This document shows positions 51,603 to 61,329 of a stretch of DNA of 64,000 bases, piece after piece; the stretch's first letter is position 1; every line of letters begins with the position of its first letter. The notes beneath the pieces were generated by a model. That model worked only from the letters and a program-made list of their open reading frames with translations. It was not told the origin of the DNA and did no database searches. The position numbers were made by a program, and so were the translations under genes. Origin of the DNA: Agrobacterium salinitolerans (GTDB lineage: Bacteria > Pseudomonadota > Alphaproteobacteria > Rhizobiales > Rhizobiaceae); the NCBI RefSeq assembly GCF_002008225.1, contig NZ_MRDH01000006.1, positions 762,315 through 826,314 of the forward strand. Reading direction: 5' to 3'.

Positions 51603-53837
51603 TCAATCGAAGGCACGCGTTACGGTCGAAACGCAATCGAGATCCTTGAGCTGCGACAGAAGCTGGTTCAGCTGCCTGAGATCCCAGACTTCGACATCCA
51701 GCGCCAGCTCGGAGAAATCCGTGCCGATGCGCACCATGTTGAGGCCGCGAATATTGACGTCCAGCGTGGCGATCGACTGCGCCACGGAGGCGAGCGTGCC
51801 CGGTTCGTTCAGCGCATTGATCATCACCCGCGCCATGAAGCGCGACTTGTTCGCCTCATCGAGGTCCCAGCGCACATCGATCCAGCGCTCCGGCTCATCG
51901 TCGAAGCGTTGCAGCGCCGGAGCCTGAATGGGATAGATGGTGATGCCTTTGCCATTTTCCATGATGCCGACGATGCGATCACCCGGTACGGCGCCGGCGG
52001 AACCGAAATGCACGTCGACATTGCCGGAAAGGCCACGGATGGGCAGCGGGTCCGGCCCATCCAGCATCTCGGCGGCACCATCGTCCTCAAGTACGGAGCG
52101 CGACTTGCCGGGTATCTTGAAGACCATGCCGGAGGCGCTGCGCATGTTGAACCAGCCATCGTCGCCGGTCATCTTCACCGTCACACGCTCATCCTGATAA
52201 TCCGGATAGACCGCACGCAGCACATCGAGCGACGAGACTTCACCACGGCCGACGGCGGCGATGGCATCTTCGACATCCTTCTGCGCCAGACGATGCAGCA
52301 CGGGTTTCAAAGCTTCACGCGAAAAGGCCTTGCCGGCGCGTTCGAAGGTGCGTTCCAGAATGCGATAACCGAGGCCGGAATATTGCTTGCGGATGGCCAT
52401 GCGGGTGGCGCGGCGAATGGCAGAACGCGCCTTGCCTGTCACCACGACCTCTTCCCAGGCGGCGGGCGGCACCTGCACGCCGGAGCGGATGATCTCCACC
52501 TCGTCACCATTGTTCAAGCGGGTGACGAGCGGCATGATCCGCCCGTTGATCTTGGCGCCGACCGTGGTGTCGCCGATATTGGTGTGCACCGCATAGGCGA
52601 AATCGATGGGGGTGGCGCCGCGCGGCAGGGCGATCAGCTTGCCCTTAGGCGTGAAGCAGAACACCTGATCCTGGAACAGCTCGAGCTTCGTATGCTCGAG
52701 GAATTCTTCCGGGCTGTCGCCTTCGGCCAGCGATTCGATGGTGTGGCGCAGCCAGGAATAGGCGTTCGATTCCGGCGAGAGCAGATCGCCCTCCCCGTTT
52801 TCGCCATCCTTGTAAAGCGCATGGGCCGCGATGCCGAATTCGGCGATCTCATGCATGCGCTTGGTGCGGATCTGCAGCTCGATACGCTGGCGTGAAGGAC
52901 CGACGATGGTGGTGTGGATGGAACGGTAGTCGTTCTGCTTCGGTGTGGAGATATAGTCCTTGAACCGGCCCGGCACCACGCGCCAGCGCGTATGCACGAT
53001 GCCCAACGCCCGATAGCAAGAGGGAATGTCATCCACCAGAATGCGGAAACCGTAGACATCGGAAAGCTGCTCGAAGGAGAGCGACTTCGACTGCATCTTG
53101 CGAAACACCGAATAGGGCTTCTTCTGACGCCCCTTCACGCCTGCCCCGACCAGCCCGTTTGCCACGAGAAGCTCGCGCAACTCGTCCTCGATCTTCTTGA
53201 TCAGCCCTTCATTGCGCGTTTCCAGCTCCTGAAGACGGTTGGTCACCGTCTCATAGGCTTCAGGGTTAAGGTAACGGAAGGACAGGTCCTCCAGCTCGTC
53301 GCGCATATCCTGCATGCCCATGCGGCCGGCGAGCGGCGCATAGATTTCCATGGTTTCTTCGGAAATGCGGCTGCGCTTGTCGGCCGGCATATATTCCATG
53401 GTGCGCATATTATGCAGACGGTCGGCAAGCTTCACCAGAAGAACGCGCACGTCGTCGGAAATGGCGAGCAGCAGCTTGCGCAGGTTTTCGGCCTGTTTCG
53501 CCTTGCGGGTAACGAGATCGAGCTTCTTGAGCTTGGTCAGTCCCTCCACCAGCCGGCCGATATCCTCGCCGAAAAGCTCGTCGATTTCTGCGCGGGTGGC
53601 GGTGGTGTCCTCGATCGTATCGTGCAGCAGCGCCACCGCGATGGTCGATTCGTCGAGATGCATTTCAGTGAGGATTGCGGCAACTTCCAGCGGATGCGAA
53701 ATATAGGGGTCGCCATTGGCCCGCTTCTGCTGGCCATGTTTCTGCATCGCGTAAACATAGGCCTTGTTGAGCAGGGCCTCATTCGCATCCGGTTTATATT
53801 TTTGAACCCGCTCGACGAGTTCGTATTGCCGCATCAT
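51603..53837 (-). CDS. rel: Bifunctional (p)ppGpp synthetase/hydrolase Rel
   Basis: Makes and degrades the stringent-response alarmones. The 744-residue protein has, in order, an HD hydrolase domain (residues 30-190, with YISHPLEVA and LLHDTIEDT), the synthetase domain (near 230-350), a TGS domain (near 390-450), and a C-terminal ACT domain (near 670-744). It is the single long RSH of alphaproteobacteria. I start at the MMRQYELVERVQ methionines (53837); the frame to 53897 is open but unconserved. rpoZ lies upstream on the same strand. Confidence 0.97.
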   Translation of the reverse strand: MMRQYELVERVQKYKPDANEALLNKAYVYAMQKHGQQKRANGDPYISHPLEVAAILTEMHLDESTIAVALLHDTIEDTTATRAEIDELFGEDIGRLVEGLTKLKKLDLVTRKAKQAENLRKLLLAISDDVRVLLVKLADRLHNMRTMEYMPADKRSRISEETMEIYAPLAGRMGMQDMRDELEDLSFRYLNPEAYETVTNRLQELETRNEGLIKKIEDELRELLVANGLVGAGVKGRQKKPYSVFRKMQSKSLSFEQLSDVYGFRILVDDIPSCYRALGIVHTRWRVVPGRFKDYISTPKQNDYRSIHTTIVGPSRQRIELQIRTKRMHEIAEFGIAAHALYKDGENGEGDLLSPESNAYSWLRHTIESLAEGDSPEEFLEHTKLELFQDQVFCFTPKGKLIALPRGATPIDFAYAVHTNIGDTTVGAKINGRIMPLVTRLNNGDEVEIIRSGVQVPPAAWEEVVVTGKARSAIRRATRMAIRKQYSGLGYRILERTFERAGKAFSREALKPVLHRLAQKDVEDAIAAVGRGEVSSLDVLRAVYPDYQDERVTVKMTGDDGWFNMRSASGMVFKIPGKSRSVLEDDGAAEMLDGPDPLPIRGLSGNVDVHFGSAGAVPGDRIVGIMENGKGITIYPIQAPALQRFDDEPERWIDVRWDLDEANKSRFMARVMINALNEPGTLASVAQSIATLDVNIRGLNMVRIGTDFSELALDVEVWDLRQLNQLLSQLKDLDCVSTVTRAFD

Positions 53838-53969
53838 GCGATATTCCACAAAAAGAAAGCGCGCCAACCTTGGGGTCGGCGCACAATGCTGCATCAATAG
53901 GGATCAGATTATGACGGCAACTATTGACAGACAGTAACCGTCGCCTGCCAAAGGCATCATAAAACCGGA

Positions 53970-54359
53970 TCAATAATCGTCGTTTTTTTCCGGCGGCACA
54001 AGGCCTTCGATACCGGCCAGCAGTTCTTCTTCCGACATCTGGTCGAAAGTGACGGTTTCCGGCTGGTCGTCGTCTTCGCCCTCGGCAGCGGAGGCGGCGA
54101 GCGTGACCGGATCGGGCTCGGGCTCGTCCACTTCCACGTGCTTCTGCAGCGAGTGGATCAGGTCTTCCTTCAGATCGTCGGGAGACAGCGTCTCGTCAGC
54201 GATTTCGCGCAGCGCCACAACCGGGTTCTTGTCGTTGTCGCGGTCAACCGTGATGGAAGACCCTTGAGAAATCTGGCGCGCACGGTGGCTGGCGAGAAGC
54301 ACCAGCTCGAAACGGTTGTCTACTTTATCAATGCAATCTTCAACTGTGACGCGGGCCAT
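53970..54359 (-). CDS. rpoZ: RNA polymerase omega subunit
   Basis: The small RNA-polymerase subunit that stabilises beta-prime and forms a ppGpp binding site. The 129-residue protein starts [20 protein letters not shown] and has [11 protein letters not shown]; the acidic C-terminal half is typical of alphaproteobacterial omega. It lies 132 bases upstream of rel, a conserved pairing. Confidence 0.97.
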   Translation of the reverse strand: MARVTVEDCIDKVDNRFELVLLASHRARQISQGSSITVDRDNDKNPVVALREIADETLSPDDLKEDLIHSLQKHVEVDEPEPDPVTLAASAAEGEDDDQPETVTFDQMSEEELLAGIEGLVPPEKNDDY

Positions 54360-54751
54360 TGCCTGTCCTTTGCGGGTCGTAATGTCGTGGATCAGAGCGC
54401 CGTGCGATGTTCGGGGTGCACAAGGGTTACTCTAACCTATTGAATCTGCGCTTCGTGCCTTGCGAAAAACATTCAAGATTTCTCGCGACGACGCTTTCCA
54501 GCCTCCGATACAGCCATTGGCCGCGGAATTCAAGTTTTTCCTGTCTTTGGCGTCTTTTGGCACCATATCGCCCATGTTTGGCGTCTGATGAGCAAAATGT
54601 CTAGAAGAATTGTCTTGGAATAAGGGGGAAGGTAGCTTACTTAAAACGCAACGGCGACACGCAAAGCGCGTTGATACGACATGTTTTTTTGCGTCATCGA
54701 CCGGATATAAAAGCCAGATAATGGCCTTTCCAAGAAAAGGAATGGGATGGA
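54360..54751. other. Divergent intergenic region, rpoZ / NYN
   Basis: About 390 bases, lower in GC than the genes, holding the promoters of rpoZ (leftward) and of the NYN gene (rightward). I see no convincing conserved open frame, RNA structure or long repeat in it. Blocks of A/T at 54600-54720 fit a promoter for the rightward gene. Confidence 0.4.
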
Positions 54752-55321
54752 ATGTTCGATCCACGGGAGAAAATTGCGCTCTTCATAGACGGGGCCAATC
54801 TTTATGCAGCATCGAAAAGCCTGGGATTCGATATCGACTACCGCAAGCTCCTGAAGGCGTTTCAAAAGCGCGGATACCTGCTGCGTGCCTATTATTATAC
54901 GGCGCTCATCGAGGATCAGGAATATTCCTCGATCCGCCCGCTGATCGACTGGCTGGATTATAACGGCTACAAGGTCGTGACAAAGCCGGCGAAGGAATTC
55001 ACCGACGCACTCGGCCGCCGCAAGATCAAGGGCAACATGGACATCGAACTGGCAGTCGATGCCATGGAACAGTCCGAGACGGTCGATCACCTGGTGCTCT
55101 TCTCCGGCGACGGCGATTTCACCACTCTGGTGGATGCGCTGCAGCGCAAGGGCCGCAAGGTTTCGGTGGTTTCCACCATGGCCACGCAGCCTGCGATGAT
55201 CGCCGACGACTTGCGCCGACAGGCCGATCACTTCATCGATCTGATGACGCTGAAGGCCGAGATCGGGCGCGACCCGAACGAGCGCCCCGCCCGGCACGCA
55301 GAGGGTCCGGAGACGGTTTGA
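54752..55321 (+). CDS. NYN-domain protein (LabA/DUF88-type)
   Basis: A 189-residue PIN-like nuclease-fold protein of the LabA/DUF88 (NYN) family. Features are FIDGANLYAASKSLGFDIDY (first Asp pair), KGNMDIELAVDAM, and LFSGDGDFTTLVDAL, which together make the acidic metal site of PIN/NYN RNases. Family members in alphaproteobacteria are widespread and mostly uncharacterised. A strong terminator follows. Confidence 0.92.
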   Translation: MFDPREKIALFIDGANLYAASKSLGFDIDYRKLLKAFQKRGYLLRAYYYTALIEDQEYSSIRPLIDWLDYNGYKVVTKPAKEFTDALGRRKIKGNMDIELAVDAMEQSETVDHLVLFSGDGDFTTLVDALQRKGRKVSVVSTMATQPAMIADDLRRQADHFIDLMTLKAEIGRDPNERPARHAEGPETV

Positions 55322-55347
55322 CCCTGGTTTAGACACCGCAGACTTTT

Positions 55348-55383
55348 AAAGGCGTCCGTTGAAAAACGGGCGCCTTTTTTGTT
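55348..55383 (+). terminator. Terminator after the NYN gene
   Basis: GGCG-T-CCGTT pairs with AACGG-G-CGCC (55351-55374) around a GAAA loop, followed by a run of six T. About 27 bases after the stop. Confidence 0.92.
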
Positions 55384-55466
55384 TTGCGTTGATCGCCCAA
55401 GGTAAAATTCCTTTTAAACTTAACAAACATCAAATCCGGTCAGTCGAAATTATATCTTGGTTAATT

Positions 55467-55517
55467 TTAGACGTGTCTAAATCACGCAAAGACACCAGTT
55501 ACGTGATTTGGGGTGTC
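55467..55517. promoter_or_regulatory. Clustered inverted repeats upstream of the globin-coupled chemoreceptor
   Basis: Three imperfectly nested inverted repeats lie here: TTAGAC-GT-GTCTAA (55467-55480), AAATCACG/CGTGATTT (55479-55486 and 55502-55509) and GACACC/GGTGTC (55491-55496 and 55512-55517). They lie within 70 bases of the start at 55536. They could be regulator sites or an mRNA structure around the leader. Function not known. Confidence 0.5.
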
Positions 55518-55535
55518 AAAGCAGGATGACTAGAC

Positions 55536-57035
55536 ATGCACGGCCAAGCAAAAACCGACCGACAACTTGATGAACGACTGAATTTTCTGGGGCTTGGCCA
55601 CGGTGAGCGGCAAAATCTTTCAGACATGAAGGGCGTCATTACCGGCTCCCTCGATGCGTCCCTCGATCGCTTTTACGCCAAGGCCCGCTCGGTGCCGGAG
55701 ACGGCGAAGTTCTTCACTAGCGAGGCCCATATCCAGCACGCCAAGGGCATGCAGCTCAAGCACTGGGAGAGGATAGCCTCCGGTACATTCAATGCGGATT
55801 ATACCGATGCCGTGACCGCCATCGGCCGCACCCATGCAAGACTGGGGCTGGAGCCGAGGTGGTATATCGGTGGCTACGCGCTGATGCTGGATGGCATCGT
55901 CAAGGCCGTGATCGAGTCCGAATTGAAGGGCCTTTTCATGGAGAAGAAGGCCAAAAAGGTGAAGGACGCCTTGTCGGCCACCATCAAGGCCGCCCTTCTC
56001 GACATGGATTATTCGATCTCCGTCTATCTCGACGTGCTGGCCGCCGAGCGGCAGAAGGTGGAAGCCGAACAGGCGCAGATGAAGAGGGAGCAGGATCACG
56101 TTCTCGAACTGCTCAACAATGCCCTCAACAAGCTGGCAAACGGCGACCTCACTTCCAGCATCGGCGAAAAGACCGCACCGCAGTTCGAGGGGCTGATCGC
56201 CAACTTCAACGCCGCGGTCGGCAATCTCTCCGGCGCCTTTGCGCAGATCGTCGAGGAAGCAAACAAGATTTCCAGCAATACCCGTGAACTGACTTCCGCG
56301 ACCGACGACATGGCCCGCCGCACGGAGCAGCAGGCCGCCGCCCTTGAGGAAACCGCCGCTGCCGTCGAGGAAATCACCACCATTTCCAAATTGTCGGCGC
56401 AGCGTTCCGAAGAGGCCAAGGCCATCGTTGAAAGCTCGGCCGTTGAAGCCGCGCGCTCGCGCGATGTGGTGACGGAAGCGGTGAAGGCGATGGGCGCCAT
56501 CGAGGAATCGTCGCAAAAGATCACCCAGATCATTTCCGTCATCGACGAGATTTCGTTCCAGACCAATCTTCTGGCGCTGAATGCCGGCGTGGAGGCTGCA
56601 CGCGCCGGTGAGGCCGGCAAGGGCTTCGCCGTTGTCGCCCAGGAGGTGCGCGAACTCGCACAACGCTCCGCCAACGCCGCCAAGGAAATCAAGACGCTGA
56701 TCGCCAAATCTTCCGACGATGTGATGCAGGGCGTTTCGCTGGTCAACAAGACGGGCGAATCCTTGAATACGATCGGCAACAAGGTCGATCATATTCAGGA
56801 ACATATCGTCTCGCTGACAAAGGCGGCGCAGGAGCAGTCCGTCGGCATTCAGGAAATCAACGCCGCCATCAACAGCATGGACAACCTGACCCAGAAGAAT
56901 GCGGCCATGGTGGAAGAGACGAATGCGGCGACGCATAATCTGAGCGATGTCAGCGCCAATCTGGCGGCGCTTGTCAGCCGGTTCAGCGTTTCTGCAACGC
57001 GGGCGCATGTGGAGCGGACGTATCGGGCTGCTTGA
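55536..57035 (+). CDS. Globin-coupled soluble methyl-accepting chemotaxis protein
   Basis: A 499-residue cytoplasmic chemoreceptor. Residues 1-180 are a protoglobin sensor ([15 protein letters not shown]; proximal His H100 in [19 protein letters not shown]), as in HemAT, which binds oxygen through haem. A coiled-coil linker leads to the MCP signalling domain with the hairpin [20 protein letters not shown] and [15 protein letters not shown] (near 343-375), which contacts CheA/CheW. There is no membrane helix. Expected role: aerotaxis or oxygen-dependent signalling, inferred from the domain pair. It is monocistronic. Confidence 0.94.
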   Translation: MHGQAKTDRQLDERLNFLGLGHGERQNLSDMKGVITGSLDASLDRFYAKARSVPETAKFFTSEAHIQHAKGMQLKHWERIASGTFNADYTDAVTAIGRTHARLGLEPRWYIGGYALMLDGIVKAVIESELKGLFMEKKAKKVKDALSATIKAALLDMDYSISVYLDVLAAERQKVEAEQAQMKREQDHVLELLNNALNKLANGDLTSSIGEKTAPQFEGLIANFNAAVGNLSGAFAQIVEEANKISSNTRELTSATDDMARRTEQQAAALEETAAAVEEITTISKLSAQRSEEAKAIVESSAVEAARSRDVVTEAVKAMGAIEESSQKITQIISVIDEISFQTNLLALNAGVEAARAGEAGKGFAVVAQEVRELAQRSANAAKEIKTLIAKSSDDVMQGVSLVNKTGESLNTIGNKVDHIQEHIVSLTKAAQEQSVGIQEINAAINSMDNLTQKNAAMVEETNAATHNLSDVSANLAALVSRFSVSATRAHVERTYRAA

Positions 57036-57057
57036 GACATGACCGGAGTGATCTTTA

Positions 57058-57176
57058 CTCCGTCACCCCGGAGCTGATCCGGGGGCCAGCGTGATCAAGT
57101 CCTTGATCGCCAGAGACTCTTTCACGGCACAGAAGCGCCGTGGCTGGATGCCGGATCTAGCCCGGCATGACGGAGG
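57058..57176. repeat. Palindromic intergenic element, family D
   Basis: CTCCGTCACCCCGGAGCTGA and following GGCCAGC on the left pair with GCTGGATGCCGGATCTAGCC and GGCATGACGGAG on the right. This matches the CGTCAT-CCGGA-type palindromes widespread in alphaproteobacterial genomes. It lies between the chemoreceptor gene and convergent smpB. Confidence 0.85.
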
Positions 57177-57221
57177 TACATGTCGCGAAAGGCGGCAAAT
57201 CCCCTGCCCGGCCAAACCGGT

Positions 57222-57704
57222 TCAGGCGTTGCCGCCCTTCAGCAACCGCGACTTCTGCCGGTTCCAGTCGCGTTCCTTCTCGGTCTCGCGCTTGTCGTGC
57301 AGCTTCTTGCCCTTGGCGAGCGCCAGTTCCAGCTTGGCGCGACCCTTGTCGTTGAAATAGACCTTCAACGGTACCAGCGTCATGCCTTCACGGTTGATGC
57401 CGGCGCGCAGGCGGTTGATCTCACGCTTGTTCAAGAGCAGCTTGCGGCGGCGGCGTGGCTCGTGGTTGAAGCGGTTGGCCTGCAGATATTCCGGCAGGTG
57501 GGAATTGATGAGCCAGATTTCATCGCCCTCGTCCGAAGCGTAGGATTCGGCGATATTCGCCTTGCCTTCGCGCAGCGACTTGACCTCGGTGCCGGTCAGC
57601 ACGAGCCCTGCCTCATAGGTATCGATGATTTCGTAGTTGAAACGGGCCTTGCGGTTTTCCGCAACGATCTTGTTCACCACGCGCTGGCTGCCTTTGGGGG
57701 CCAT
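57222..57704 (-). CDS. smpB: SsrA-binding protein SmpB
   Basis: Partner of tmRNA in trans-translation. The 160-residue protein starts [20 protein letters not shown] and has [20 protein letters not shown], the GKANI and YEPRR-like [12 protein letters not shown] segments and the conserved C-terminal [17 protein letters not shown] tail that enters the decoding site. It lies downstream of dapA on the same strand, a usual rhizobial order. Confidence 0.97.
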   Translation of the reverse strand: MAPKGSQRVVNKIVAENRKARFNYEIIDTYEAGLVLTGTEVKSLREGKANIAESYASDEGDEIWLINSHLPEYLQANRFNHEPRRRRKLLLNKREINRLRAGINREGMTLVPLKVYFNDKGRAKLELALAKGKKLHDKRETEKERDWNRQKSRLLKGGNA

Positions 57705-57789
57705 GATATTTCAATCCCTTATTTTTCTTATTGCGCCTTCGGCTTACCGCCGAGAGCGGTTTTCGAACCTCTATTTAATGTTGTCGTCG

Positions 57790-57846
57790 CGAAAAGAAAA
57801 GGCGCGCCGAACGGCTTCTGTCGCGAAGCGGTTCATGGCGCGCCTT
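57790..57846 (-). terminator. Terminator of dapA (minus strand)
   Basis: AAGGCGCGCC (57799-57808) pairs with GGCGCGCCTT (57837-57846), and the inner GAAC/GTTC and GCTTC/GAAGC segments extend the stem. On the minus strand a T-rich tract (CTTTTCTTTTCG) follows, 20 bases after the dapA stop. Confidence 0.85.
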
Positions 57847-57865
57847 AAACGCTTTCGGGCCTGCC

Positions 57866-58750
57866 TCAGTTCATCAGGCCGGCGTGCTTCAGCGCCGCAT
57901 CGATGGCCGCTTCCGTTGCCGGTTCCAGCGTGCTCATCAAGGGCGAGCGGACCCGGCGATTGCCGCCGCGCGTCTTCGACAGCGCATATTTGGTGCCGCA
58001 GACGCCGGGCTCCATGAAGATCGCCTTGTGCAGCGGCATCAGGCGATCCTGATATTCCAGCGCCTTGGCATAATCGCCGGCGAGCATTGCCGCCTGGAAT
58101 TCCGAACAGAGGCGCGGCGCGACATTGGCGGAGACCGAAATGCAACCAACGCCGCCATGGGCGTTGAAGCCGAGCGCCGTGCCATCCTCGCCCGAAAGCT
58201 GGATGAAGTCCTTGCCGCAGGAAATGCGCTGCTCGGAAACGCGGTCGATCTTGCCGGTCGCGTCCTTGACGCCAATGATGTTCTTATGCGCCTTGACCAG
58301 CGCACCCATGGTTTCCGGCGACATGTCGACCACCGAGCGCGGCGGGATATTGTAGATGACGATCGGCAGTTTCACCGCTTCGGCGACAGCGGAAAAATGC
58401 GCGAACAGGCCCTTCTGCGTCGGCTTGTTATAATAGGGTGTGACCACCAGCAGCGCATCCGCACCGGCCTCCTGCGCATGCAGCGCAAGCTCGATCGCTT
58501 CATCGGTATTGTTGGAGCCTGCGCCCGCAATGACCGGAACCCGTTTCGCCGCCACCTCGATGCACAGCTCGACGACCCGTTTGTGTTCGTCGTGGGAGAG
58601 GGTTGGAGATTCCCCTGTCGTGCCCACGGGCACAAGTCCGCTGCTGCCTTCGGCGATCTGCCATTCCACATGGGCGGCAAATGCCTGTTCGTCCACGGCG
58701 CCATTGTCCGTGAACGGGGTAATGAGGGCGGGAATTGATCCCTTGAACAT
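57866..58750 (-). CDS. dapA: 4-hydroxy-tetrahydrodipicolinate synthase
   Basis: First enzyme of the diaminopimelate/lysine branch: condenses pyruvate with aspartate semialdehyde. The 294-residue TIM-barrel protein shows the Schiff-base lysine K162 in [10 protein letters not shown]133 in VIYNIPPRS, the T44-T45 pair in GTTGES, and Y107 of TPYYNKP at the dimer interface. Start at 58750 ([10 protein letters not shown]), since the family begins here; the upstream open frame to 58816 is not conserved. A strong terminator follows. Confidence 0.97.
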   Translation of the reverse strand: MFKGSIPALITPFTDNGAVDEQAFAAHVEWQIAEGSSGLVPVGTTGESPTLSHDEHKRVVELCIEVAAKRVPVIAGAGSNNTDEAIELALHAQEAGADALLVVTPYYNKPTQKGLFAHFSAVAEAVKLPIVIYNIPPRSVVDMSPETMGALVKAHKNIIGVKDATGKIDRVSEQRISCGKDFIQLSGEDGTALGFNAHGGVGCISVSANVAPRLCSEFQAAMLAGDYAKALEYQDRLMPLHKAIFMEPGVCGTKYALSKTRGGNRRVRSPLMSTLEPATEAAIDAALKHAGLMN

Positions 58751-59100
58751 GCAAAGCTCCTGGCGCCGAGCCGGTTCATGCTTCGGCCGCATTCGATGGT
58801 TAAAACCGGCACACATTAGAGCCAGCCCTTGACGCCGACAAGCGCAAAGGCACCGTATTTTGTCCGAAATTGTCGGAAGTGTGACAGTCTCCGGACCATG
58901 ACCGGCAAGTGCAAAAAGCCGGCGCCGAAAAGAGACATCGCTCGCGGGCCGGTGAATAAAAGTTGATTGAATCGCGGGGCGGTTATTAAGATTTCATTAA
59001 GGCTGAAATCTCAAGATTCCGGTGTGGGACATCAGACCGTTTTCGGCAATCCTGCTGCAATGAAGCGATATTACAGGAAAATCGGCAACTCCTTTACACA
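58751..59100. other. Divergent intergenic region, dapA / lytic transglycosylase
   Basis: About 350 bases containing the leftward dapA promoter and the rightward promoter of the transglycosylase gene (an AT-rich block at 58965-59015). No supported gene, repeat or RNA structure was found. Confidence 0.4.
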
Positions 59101-61185
59101 ATGAAGAACGGCATGAAAAAGACAGTCTGGGGATTGATGGCGGCGGGTCTTGCCGCAACCGTTTGGAACGCACTGGCCGGGCCGCTGCCGGAAGGTGCGG
59201 TGCCGCTTCCCTATGTCAAGCCGAATGCGCCTGCTGTTCCGGCCTTCATGCCGGCCTCGCCCGAGATCACCGGCGCCATACCGCGCCTTACCCGCCCCGA
59301 TGATACCAGCCAGCTGAAGGCCGGCCTCGACGCGCTGTCCAGCCGCGATGCGGCCAGGGCAATCGCGCTGCGCAACACCATGCCGAGCGGCAGCCTCGAC
59401 CGGCATATTCTCTCCTGGGCAATTGCCGTCTCCGGCCAGAAGGACGTGCCATCAGCCGAGATTGCCACTGCCCAGCGCGAACTGGCCGGCTGGCCCGGTG
59501 CCGCCACCCTGCGGGCCAATTCCGAAAAGGCGCTTTACCGGGAAGATCCGCCGGCCGCGCAGGTGCTTTCAGCCTTCGGCAGCAGCCGGCCGGAAACCGC
59601 GGAAGGAACCGTCGTGCTTGCCAAGGCGCTCGCCTCCTCCGGTAAAACAGACGAATCGCAGCGCTTCATTCGCCAGCTCTGGGTCAGCGAAGGCATGGAC
59701 AAGGACATGGAAGACCGTGTGCTTGCCGAGTTTCCCACCTATCTGACGCCGGCCGATCACAAGGCGCGTATGGATTATCTGATGTATCGCAGCCGCATCG
59801 GCCAGGCGAAACGTTTCGGCGATCTCGGCAAGGCGCAGTCGCTTTATAATGCCTGGGCGGCGGTGCTACAGCGATCCGCCAATGCCACGGCGTTGCTGGG
59901 CAAGGTCGACGCCTCCTGGCGCAACGATCCGACCTATCTCTTCGCGCGCATCGAGAACCTGCGCAACCAGCAGAAATATCCGGAAGCCGCCGTGCTTCTG
60001 CGGCAGGCGCCGAAGGAAACGGCCAGGCTCGTCAACCCCGGCGAATGGTGGAACGAACGCCGTATCGTCGCCCGCGGCCTTGCCGATCTGGGTGATTTTG
60101 CCGAAGCCTATCGCATCGTCGCCAATCATTCGGCCACTTCAGCCGTCGATATTGCCGATGCAGAATTCCATGCCGGCTGGTATGCGCTGAGGGCGCTGCG
60201 CGATCCGGCGGCAGCCTCTCGCCATTTCAATACGTTGTTGCAGACGTCGAACCGGCCGCTTTCGGCCTCGCGCGCCTATTATTGGCTCGGACGGGCGGCG
60301 GAAGCGGGCGGACCGGGGAATGCCCGTGACTATTTCGAAAAAGCCGCCGCGCATCCCGGCACGTTTTACGGCCAGCTCGCCGCCGCGCGGATAGGTACGA
60401 AGACACTGAACGTCACCTATCCAAGCCCCAGCAGCGGCGACCGCGAACGTTTCGCCGGCCGCGAAGCCGTGCGCGCCATCGACCGGCTGGAAGCGGCCGG
60501 GTATGGCTGGCGGGCCGACAGCCTTTACCGGTCGCTCGCCGAACAGCTCGACAGCCCCGGCGAACTTGCCATTCTTGCAGCACGGGCCGAGGGCAACGGC
60601 AACCATCAGGTTTCGCTACAGATCGGCAAGACGGCGTTCAGCCGCGGCATCGATGCGGCCGCACTCGCCTATCCGCTCGGCGTCATTCCCGCCAGCGCCA
60701 ATATTGCCGGCTCCGGCAAGGCGCTTGCCTATGCCATCGCCCGGCAGGAAAGCGCCTTCAACCCGGCCGCCGTCTCCGCCGCCAATGCACGCGGCCTCTT
60801 GCAACTGCTGCCCGGAACAGCCAAAGGCGTGGCCGGACGGCATGGCCTGCCCTACATCCAGGCGCGACTGACCACCGACGCGGGTTATAACGCTACGCTC
60901 GGCGCGCATTATCTCGGCGAGCAGATCGACAGTTTCGGCGGCTCCTATATCCTCACCTTCATCGCCTATAATGCCGGGCCCAAGCGCGTGCCGGAATGGA
61001 TCGCCCGCTATGGCGACCCGCGCGGCAAGCCAATCGACGAGGTGATTGACTGGATCGAGCGCATCCCCTTCCCCGAAACCCGCAATTACGTGCAGCGGGT
61101 GATGGAGAATTATCAGGTCTACAAGACGAGGCTCGGGCAACAGGCCGATATCGTTGACGACCTGCGCCATGGGCGGGCGGGATAG
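59101..61185 (+). CDS. Soluble lytic murein transglycosylase (Slt family)
   Basis: A 694-residue periplasmic enzyme that cleaves peptidoglycan strands to anhydromuropeptides. A signal sequence (MKKTVWGLMAAGLAATVWNA, from the second Met) is followed by the long helical superhelix domain (about 60-520). The C-terminal SLT catalytic domain has the catalytic glutamate in IARQESAFNP (E near 549), then ANARGLLQLLPGTAKGVA and YNAGPKRVPEW. The catalytic domain ends RRNYVQRVMENYQVY-like (NYVQRVMENYQVY). Start: ATG 59101 or, four codons later, 59113. Confidence 0.95.
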   Translation: MKNGMKKTVWGLMAAGLAATVWNALAGPLPEGAVPLPYVKPNAPAVPAFMPASPEITGAIPRLTRPDDTSQLKAGLDALSSRDAARAIALRNTMPSGSLDRHILSWAIAVSGQKDVPSAEIATAQRELAGWPGAATLRANSEKALYREDPPAAQVLSAFGSSRPETAEGTVVLAKALASSGKTDESQRFIRQLWVSEGMDKDMEDRVLAEFPTYLTPADHKARMDYLMYRSRIGQAKRFGDLGKAQSLYNAWAAVLQRSANATALLGKVDASWRNDPTYLFARIENLRNQQKYPEAAVLLRQAPKETARLVNPGEWWNERRIVARGLADLGDFAEAYRIVANHSATSAVDIADAEFHAGWYALRALRDPAAASRHFNTLLQTSNRPLSASRAYYWLGRAAEAGGPGNARDYFEKAAAHPGTFYGQLAAARIGTKTLNVTYPSPSSGDRERFAGREAVRAIDRLEAAGYGWRADSLYRSLAEQLDSPGELAILAARAEGNGNHQVSLQIGKTAFSRGIDAAALAYPLGVIPASANIAGSGKALAYAIARQESAFNPAAVSAANARGLLQLLPGTAKGVAGRHGLPYIQARLTTDAGYNATLGAHYLGEQIDSFGGSYILTFIAYNAGPKRVPEWIARYGDPRGKPIDEVIDWIERIPFPETRNYVQRVMENYQVYKTRLGQQADIVDDLRHGRAG

Positions 61186-61222
61186 AAACCCGGCACATCG
61201 GTTGATCGCTGTCAAACTATCG

Positions 61223-61249
61223 AAGCACCGGCAGGCCCGGTGCTTTTTT
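61223..61249 (+). terminator. Terminator of the lytic transglycosylase gene
   Basis: GCACCGG (61225-61231) pairs with CCGGTGC (61237-61243), followed by a six-base T run. About 40 bases after the stop. Confidence 0.92.
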
Positions 61250-61271
61250 GTTTAATGGACTGACCGCACTC

Positions 61272-61305
61272 AAACAAAAAACCCCGGCATTTCTGCCGGG
61301 GTTTC
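61272..61305 (-). terminator. Terminator of porin 1 (minus strand)
   Basis: AACCCCGGCA (61280-61289, plus strand) and TGCCGGGGTT (61294-61303) form a 10-bp stem; on the minus strand a T run follows, 25 bases after the porin stop. Confidence 0.92.
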
Positions 61306-61329
61306 CATCACTGACAATGTCAGATCAGA

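Noticed and set aside
26070..57176. CRISPR array suggested by repeated palindromes
   Set aside because: The repeats are far apart, belong to several families, lack regular spacers and have no cas genes nearby.
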